A DNA stretch of 46,461 bases from a bacterium (lineage in GTDB: Bacteria > Verrucomicrobiota > Kiritimatiellia > RFP12 > DVOR01), in the NCBI GenBank assembly GCA_030535915.1, contig JAUNQZ010000003.1:1-46461 (forward strand). Reading direction: 5' to 3'. Below are positions 43,015 to 46,461 of the stretch, one piece after another. A program made the translations under genes and the position numbers. Each line of letters begins with the position of its first letter. Position 1 is the first letter of the stretch. The notes beneath the pieces are model-generated. The model had not been told where the DNA came from. It saw only the letters and a list, made by a program, of their open reading frames with translations, and made no database searches.

Positions 43015-46000
43015 AGTCTCGTTCCTTTCTCTTGTAGCCGTTGGTAGCGGTCTTCAATCTCTTGACAAAGCGTCTTCTCATCCTCCGAACAAGCGTCCAT
43101 AAGCAGAGGCGAAATCTCCCTTGCCAAACATAAATGATGATAGGCGAGCGATGGATCTTCATACACATGATAATAGCAAGCCTTCATCCAATGGAGAGCC
43201 GCCGAAGTACTAAAACGCTCTTCGCCTTCTGCAAGAAGGCTTTTAGCGAGCGGACGATGCTGATAGTCCAAGGCGACTTTTACAATCTCTAAAAGTTCTC
43301 TCTCCGTAAAGTGTTTGTACATCTCTGCAGGCATCTTTGCAGCGATCTCATAAAGCAATTCCGGAGTCTCCAATCGCATCACCAAACGAATTACCTCCAT
43401 AAGGTGTGTCGGCGGGATGAATCGCTCCGCAAAACCCCATGCCACTTCGCGTGCCTCATCCAAGGCATGCAATTGCAAGCAAGCTTCAATATACAAACAG
43501 CGTTCGTTGATGGAAATTGTACCGCGATTAAGCGAAAGTTGCAAGCATTTACAACATTCAAGCGCTTTTTTCTCTTCTTGGATTGTAGCCAACAATTGCA
43601 CCAAGGCTTTATTTTCAGGGTCATTTTCTTCTGCCGCACGCAACATCCGCAAGGCGTTTTCATAATTTGAAAGTGGCATCTTCGTCCCCTCAAGCGCAAG
43701 CGCTCGCAAGAGAAAAACTTCTACATAATCAATTGTAGAATCAATAGGATACGCAGACATTGCAGTGATTAAAGAACAGTACGACCAATGAATCTCTCCT
43801 TGCTGTCGATAGAGGGAAGCAAGGGCGCGTTGCAATGCCGTAAACTGCTTTCGCGCAGGCGCATCACGGAGATAAGCGGAATGTTGACTGAGATAGCGTG
43901 AATACCAATCCCAAAAGTCAACATCGCGCATTCCAACAGCACGCGTCTGCGGCGTCTGAGTCGCAACTTTAAGTGCCAATCCTGAGGGCTCCAATTGACG
44001 ATAAAGCGCTGGATAAGGTGCCCGCGATTCTAAATAAAAAGGAACCGATGCATTCTTTTCGAGAACCCAATGTAACAACAAGGCCTCTAACTTCTCCTGA
44101 TCCGTTGTCGCCTCCGCCGTCAACCACGCATACTCCTTAAAATGAAGGCGATGTTGCAAACCTTCCACCGTCTCCTCCGAAGGCAACTGAATTCCCGCAT
44201 AAGCAGGCCACCGCTCACGAGCCGCTTGTGCAAGTTCATCCGCCCAATGTGCATGCGCAAGCACCCGCACATCCGGTCGCACATCAATGACTTGCGTCAT
44301 GTAATACGGCACAAAAGAAGAGGTCAACATCACCGCATCGCGTTCAATAGGCGGCGGCCAAAAGGGATCCGGCAGAGGTTCATCATCTTCCGTCAAAAAA
44401 CGCTCCAAACGCGAAGCCCCCTCCAACGCAACCGCCCCCCATTGCCAAGCAAAAAAGTGTCCTCGAGCCTCCGGAGCCAGACGCATTGTTCCTTGTCCAG
44501 CCCCCACATAAGTACGAAAAACACCCCACCCTAAAAAGAGCACCAACCCACTCACCAAGCAAAGATACCCCCATCCCCACGGAGGCCCCTCTAAGCGTCG
44601 TAACAACTGCACCGAAGGTATCGCAACAAGACCCCCTATCCCAAAAATAAACAATGCCTCTAATCGATGTTGCAAAAGATTCGGCTGCAACAGCGGCTCC
44701 TCTGGAAGCAACAAAAAGACAAGACAACAACAAAGCACCCACACCATCAAAAAGACAAGCCACCGCACGCGATACCGACCCACACCATAGAGTCCCATGA
44801 CCACAAATCCAACACTCCCCCAAAAGAGCACCCCTAACCCATCCCCAAAACACAACTGACCAAACATTTCAAAAATGGCGACAAAAGTTGCCCGTGTGGG
44901 CAATCCCAAGCCTACGCCATCAGCAAACAAACGATGAAATCCAACCCACGAAAAAGGCGCCCCCCACTGTTCAGGCGACACCCCTAAACAACTCACCAAC
45001 GGCACATAAAGATAAAAGAGACAACCCGCCAAAAGCAAAAGAATACACATCATCGCCCCACGTCCACACAACAACCACCGACGCCCCATCACCAATAAAC
45101 ACCCCACCCAAACCAACGGCCACCAAAACCACCACAACCGTGGATGCGTCAACCCAACCATAAACCCATGCTGATATAAAAATAATAACCCCACCTGTAC
45201 AAATGTCACCGCAAGCGCATAACGCCGAGAACGATGAAACCGAAGACACATCCCCCACAACACCACAAGCGCAAACAAATGAATCCCCCATGTCGACACA
45301 AAAGAATACAACGTCCCCTTAAATGACGGCGAAAGAACATACGACACCGTTGTAATCGCATGTAGCAAAACACCAAAAAAAACAACCCCCGACAATAAAA
45401 CACCCAACCACCAATGCCCCGTTACCCTACGCGAAATAACCGCAGAACGATGCAACCGAGGCCACAAAAAAAGACTCCCCACACCAACAACAAACAGCCC
45501 CCAAAAAGCAAAATAATACCCCCTCGGCAAAAACGCCAACGGTAACACCCCATGCATCGCACATGCCATCGGCCGCGCCAAAGCAACCCCCTCCACCAAA
45601 TGCCCCTCATACGCAGAAGGCAACGCCCCAATAAGCAACAAATGAGCCGTCAAACCAAGAGGAATTAAAAACGACAACAACGCCTTCGCCAAAGGACGAT
45701 GCGCCACAAACACCATCCCCCACAACGGCACCCCAAACCATAAAAACGACATCCCATTCGTTAACCCAATCCCAAACAAAAATAATAAGACACCCAAAAC
45801 ACTCGCCGTTGGACACCTCAAAAACCGATAACTCCAAAAAAGAATCCCCACAAATAGCAACATCTCCCACGCATCAACACTAGCCCGTACCGCACAAGAC
45901 CACATCAATGGAGAAAACGCAAACAACAACGCCACACAACAACTCACAAAACAAACATACGACGGCAACCATCCCTCATCCCCCTCACGCTGCCGCACAA

Positions 46001-46346
46001 ACAAACAATCCATCAACACCAACCAAGCCAACCGAGCAAAAAGCCCAACCGCCCAAGCACCACAAAAAGCAGAAAACACCCCCAACGACCATGCAGGATT
46101 CACCTCACCCCCCCACGACACCCATCCAAAAAGCATCGTAAAAAGATTCCCAATAATCGTCCAAACAGGATAACCCGGAGGCGCCGAAATCCCCCATGTA
46201 CTCGCAGCTACAACCGAATGATTCGAAAATCCAAACCCAACCCCATTCCCCAAAGTCACCACATACACCAACAATGCCACCACACTACTCACCCAAAAAG
46301 CGAGCCCTTCAAAACGACATCCACCCGTTGATATACCCTCTCTCAT
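43011..46346 (-). CDS. Giant DUF2723 GT-C-like membrane protein with C-terminal helical repeats
   Basis: This protein of about 1111 residues starts at ATG 46346 (MREGIS); a start at 46352 is in frame but lies too close to the -10 box. Residues 1 to about 630 form a polytopic membrane domain with at least 13 hydrophobic helices and the DUF2723 motif SAPPGYPVWTIIGNLF, typical of GT-C-like (protein O-mannosyltransferase-type) enzymes of Bacteroidota and PVC bacteria. Residues about 640-1110 are soluble, including a conserved-looking MLTSSFVPYYMTQVIDVRPDV region and then TPR-like helices. The coding strand of the first half is strongly depleted in C. Donor and acceptor are unknown. Confidence 0.85.
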   Translation of the reverse strand: MREGISTGGCRFEGLAFWVSSVVALLVYVVTLGNGVGFGFSNHSVVAASTWGISAPPGYPVWTIIGNLFTMLFGWVSWGGEVNPAWSLGVFSAFCGAWAVGLFARLAWLVLMDCLFVRQREGDEGWLPSYVCFVSCCVALLFAFSPLMWSCAVRASVDAWEMLLFVGILFWSYRFLRCPTASVLGVLLFLFGIGLTNGMSFLWFGVPLWGMVFVAHRPLAKALLSFLIPLGLTAHLLLIGALPSAYEGHLVEGVALARPMACAMHGVLPLAFLPRGYYFAFWGLFVVGVGSLFLWPRLHRSAVISRRVTGHWWLGVLLSGVVFFGVLLHAITTVSYVLSPSFKGTLYSFVSTWGIHLFALVVLWGMCLRFHRSRRYALAVTFVQVGLLFLYQHGFMVGLTHPRLWWFWWPLVWVGCLLVMGRRWLLCGRGAMMCILLLLAGCLFYLYVPLVSCLGVSPEQWGAPFSWVGFHRLFADGVGLGLPTRATFVAIFEMFGQLCFGDGLGVLFWGSVGFVVMGLYGVGRYRVRWLVFLMVWVLCCCLVFLLLPEEPLLQPNLLQHRLEALFIFGIGGLVAIPSVQLLRRLEGPPWGWGYLCLVSGLVLFLGWGVFRTYVGAGQGTMRLAPEARGHFFAWQWGAVALEGASRLERFLTEDDEPLPDPFWPPPIERDAVMLTSSFVPYYMTQVIDVRPDVRVLAHAHWADELAQAARERWPAYAGIQLPSEETVEGLQHRLHFKEYAWLTAEATTDQEKLEALLLHWVLEKNASVPFYLESRAPYPALYRQLEPSGLALKVATQTPQTRAVGMRDVDFWDWYSRYLSQHSAYLRDAPARKQFTALQRALASLYRQQGEIHWSYCSLITAMSAYPIDSTIDYVEVFLLRALALEGTKMPLSNYENALRMLRAAEENDPENKALVQLLATIQEEKKALECCKCLQLSLNRGTISINERCLYIEACLQLHALDEAREVAWGFAERFIPPTHLMEVIRLVMRLETPELLYEIAAKMPAEMYKHFTERELLEIVKVALDYQHRPLAKSLLAEGEERFSTSAALHWMKACYYHVYEDPSLAYHHLCLAREISPLLMDACSEDEKTLCQEIEDRYQRLQEKGTRL

Positions 46347-46353
46347 TACCATA

Positions 46354-46382
46354 AGTATATCACAAATCAACCCACATTACAA
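46354..46382 (-). promoter_or_regulatory. Promoter of the DUF2723-fmt-ispH operon, probably leaderless
   Basis: On the - strand TTGTAA (46382-46377) and TGA-TATACT (box at 46359-46354) are 17 nt apart. The ATG at 46346 begins 7 nt after the box with no Shine-Dalgarno between. Confidence 0.6.
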
Positions 46383-46414
46383 GCCACCCTTATCCCGGAT
46401 TTTTCCGTGAATCT

Positions 46415-46433
46415 TGCACAATGTAATTGCGCA
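46415..46433. promoter_or_regulatory. Dyad-symmetric candidate operator
   Basis: TGC-N-CAAT-N3-ATTG-N-GCA is a 19-bp interrupted palindrome with all seven outer pairs matched. It lies between the DUF2723 promoter and a possible + strand gene starting just past the window, since the window ends in AAAAGGA (46455-46461), which looks like a ribosome-binding site. Confidence 0.45.
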
Positions 46434-46461
46434 GGTAAGAAAAGAAGAAAATCTAAAAGGA

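Noticed and set aside
44888-46141. Thr/Pro/Lys-rich + strand reading frames
   Set aside because: They are shadows of the C-depleted coding strand of the DUF2723 gene on the opposite strand.
46412-46431. Sigma-54 promoter
   Set aside because: TTGCAC and TTGC are present but the spacing is two bases too long and the -24 GG is missing.
1-46461. Insertion sequence, prophage or genomic island
   Set aside because: No transposase, integrase, phage gene or flanking direct repeats were seen; content is mainly core and envelope genes.

Overview
The window reads as a chromosomal segment of a Gram-negative bacterium. It carries a tripartite RND efflux system with an outer-membrane lipoprotein, a Kdo/LPS-kinase-like protein, galactofuranose synthesis and a tight-adherence (Tad/Flp) secretion machine. 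A giant DUF2723 membrane protein, a Hanks-type pseudokinase and an FHA-headed CpaF suggest the PVC superphylum (Verrucomicrobiota, Kiritimatiellota or Lentisphaerota, perhaps a host-associated lineage). That placement is inference from gene content; there is no rRNA in the window. Genes are tightly packed with many ATGA/TAATG overlaps. No insertion sequence, prophage or CRISPR array was seen.

Left block (1-10365, + strand): the tail of an unknown gene cut by the window edge, then cpaB, an FHA-CpaF ATPase, tadB, tadC, a secreted von Willebrand A protein, two unrecognised small genes (one a TPR/membrane protein), signal peptidase I, UDP-galactopyranose mutase, an SGNH esterase and a YraN nuclease-fold protein, apparently one long transcription unit. 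A single M42 peptidase gene follows (10482-11444) and ends in a near-perfect bidirectional hairpin terminator at 11461-11504.

Second block (24394 down to 11509, - strand): a 12-gene co-directional run of pseudokinase, ligA, small membrane protein, nadE, a Tat-signal M23 peptidase, a CgeB-like glycosyltransferase, hslO (Hsp33), pdxB, hisC, hisB, hisA and an RNA methyltransferase. Upstream lies a three-tRNA operon (Met-CAT, Asn, Asn) with its own promoter and terminator. Third block (25260-29140, + strand): DJ-1 family protein, rpoN (sigma-54), a D-2-hydroxyacid dehydrogenase and recO.

Right half (- strand): tetR-acrA-acrB-oprM efflux operon (36084 to 29329); a Kdo-kinase-like gene, corA and a DUF2851 gene (39313 to 36358); and DUF2723 protein, fmt, CBS-type manganese pyrophosphatase and ispH (46346 to 39383).

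Most interesting signals: (1) two 88-bp intergenic arrays (24931-25018 and 36260-36347), each four units on an exact 22-bp period with unit form TCAAR-N9-TTTGA-N3, and in both arrays one pair of units complementary across the unit between them; (2) four transcription units whose -10 box lies 5-9 nt before the ATG with no Shine-Dalgarno sequence, implying leaderless mRNAs; (3) a two-domain NAD synthetase whose glutaminase domain has lost its catalytic Glu and Cys; (4) a membrane-anchored pseudokinase heading the ligA/his operon; (5) an elongator-type CAT tRNA with an A54/U58 T-loop; (6) an abrupt strand-composition shift at the domain boundary of the DUF2723 protein.
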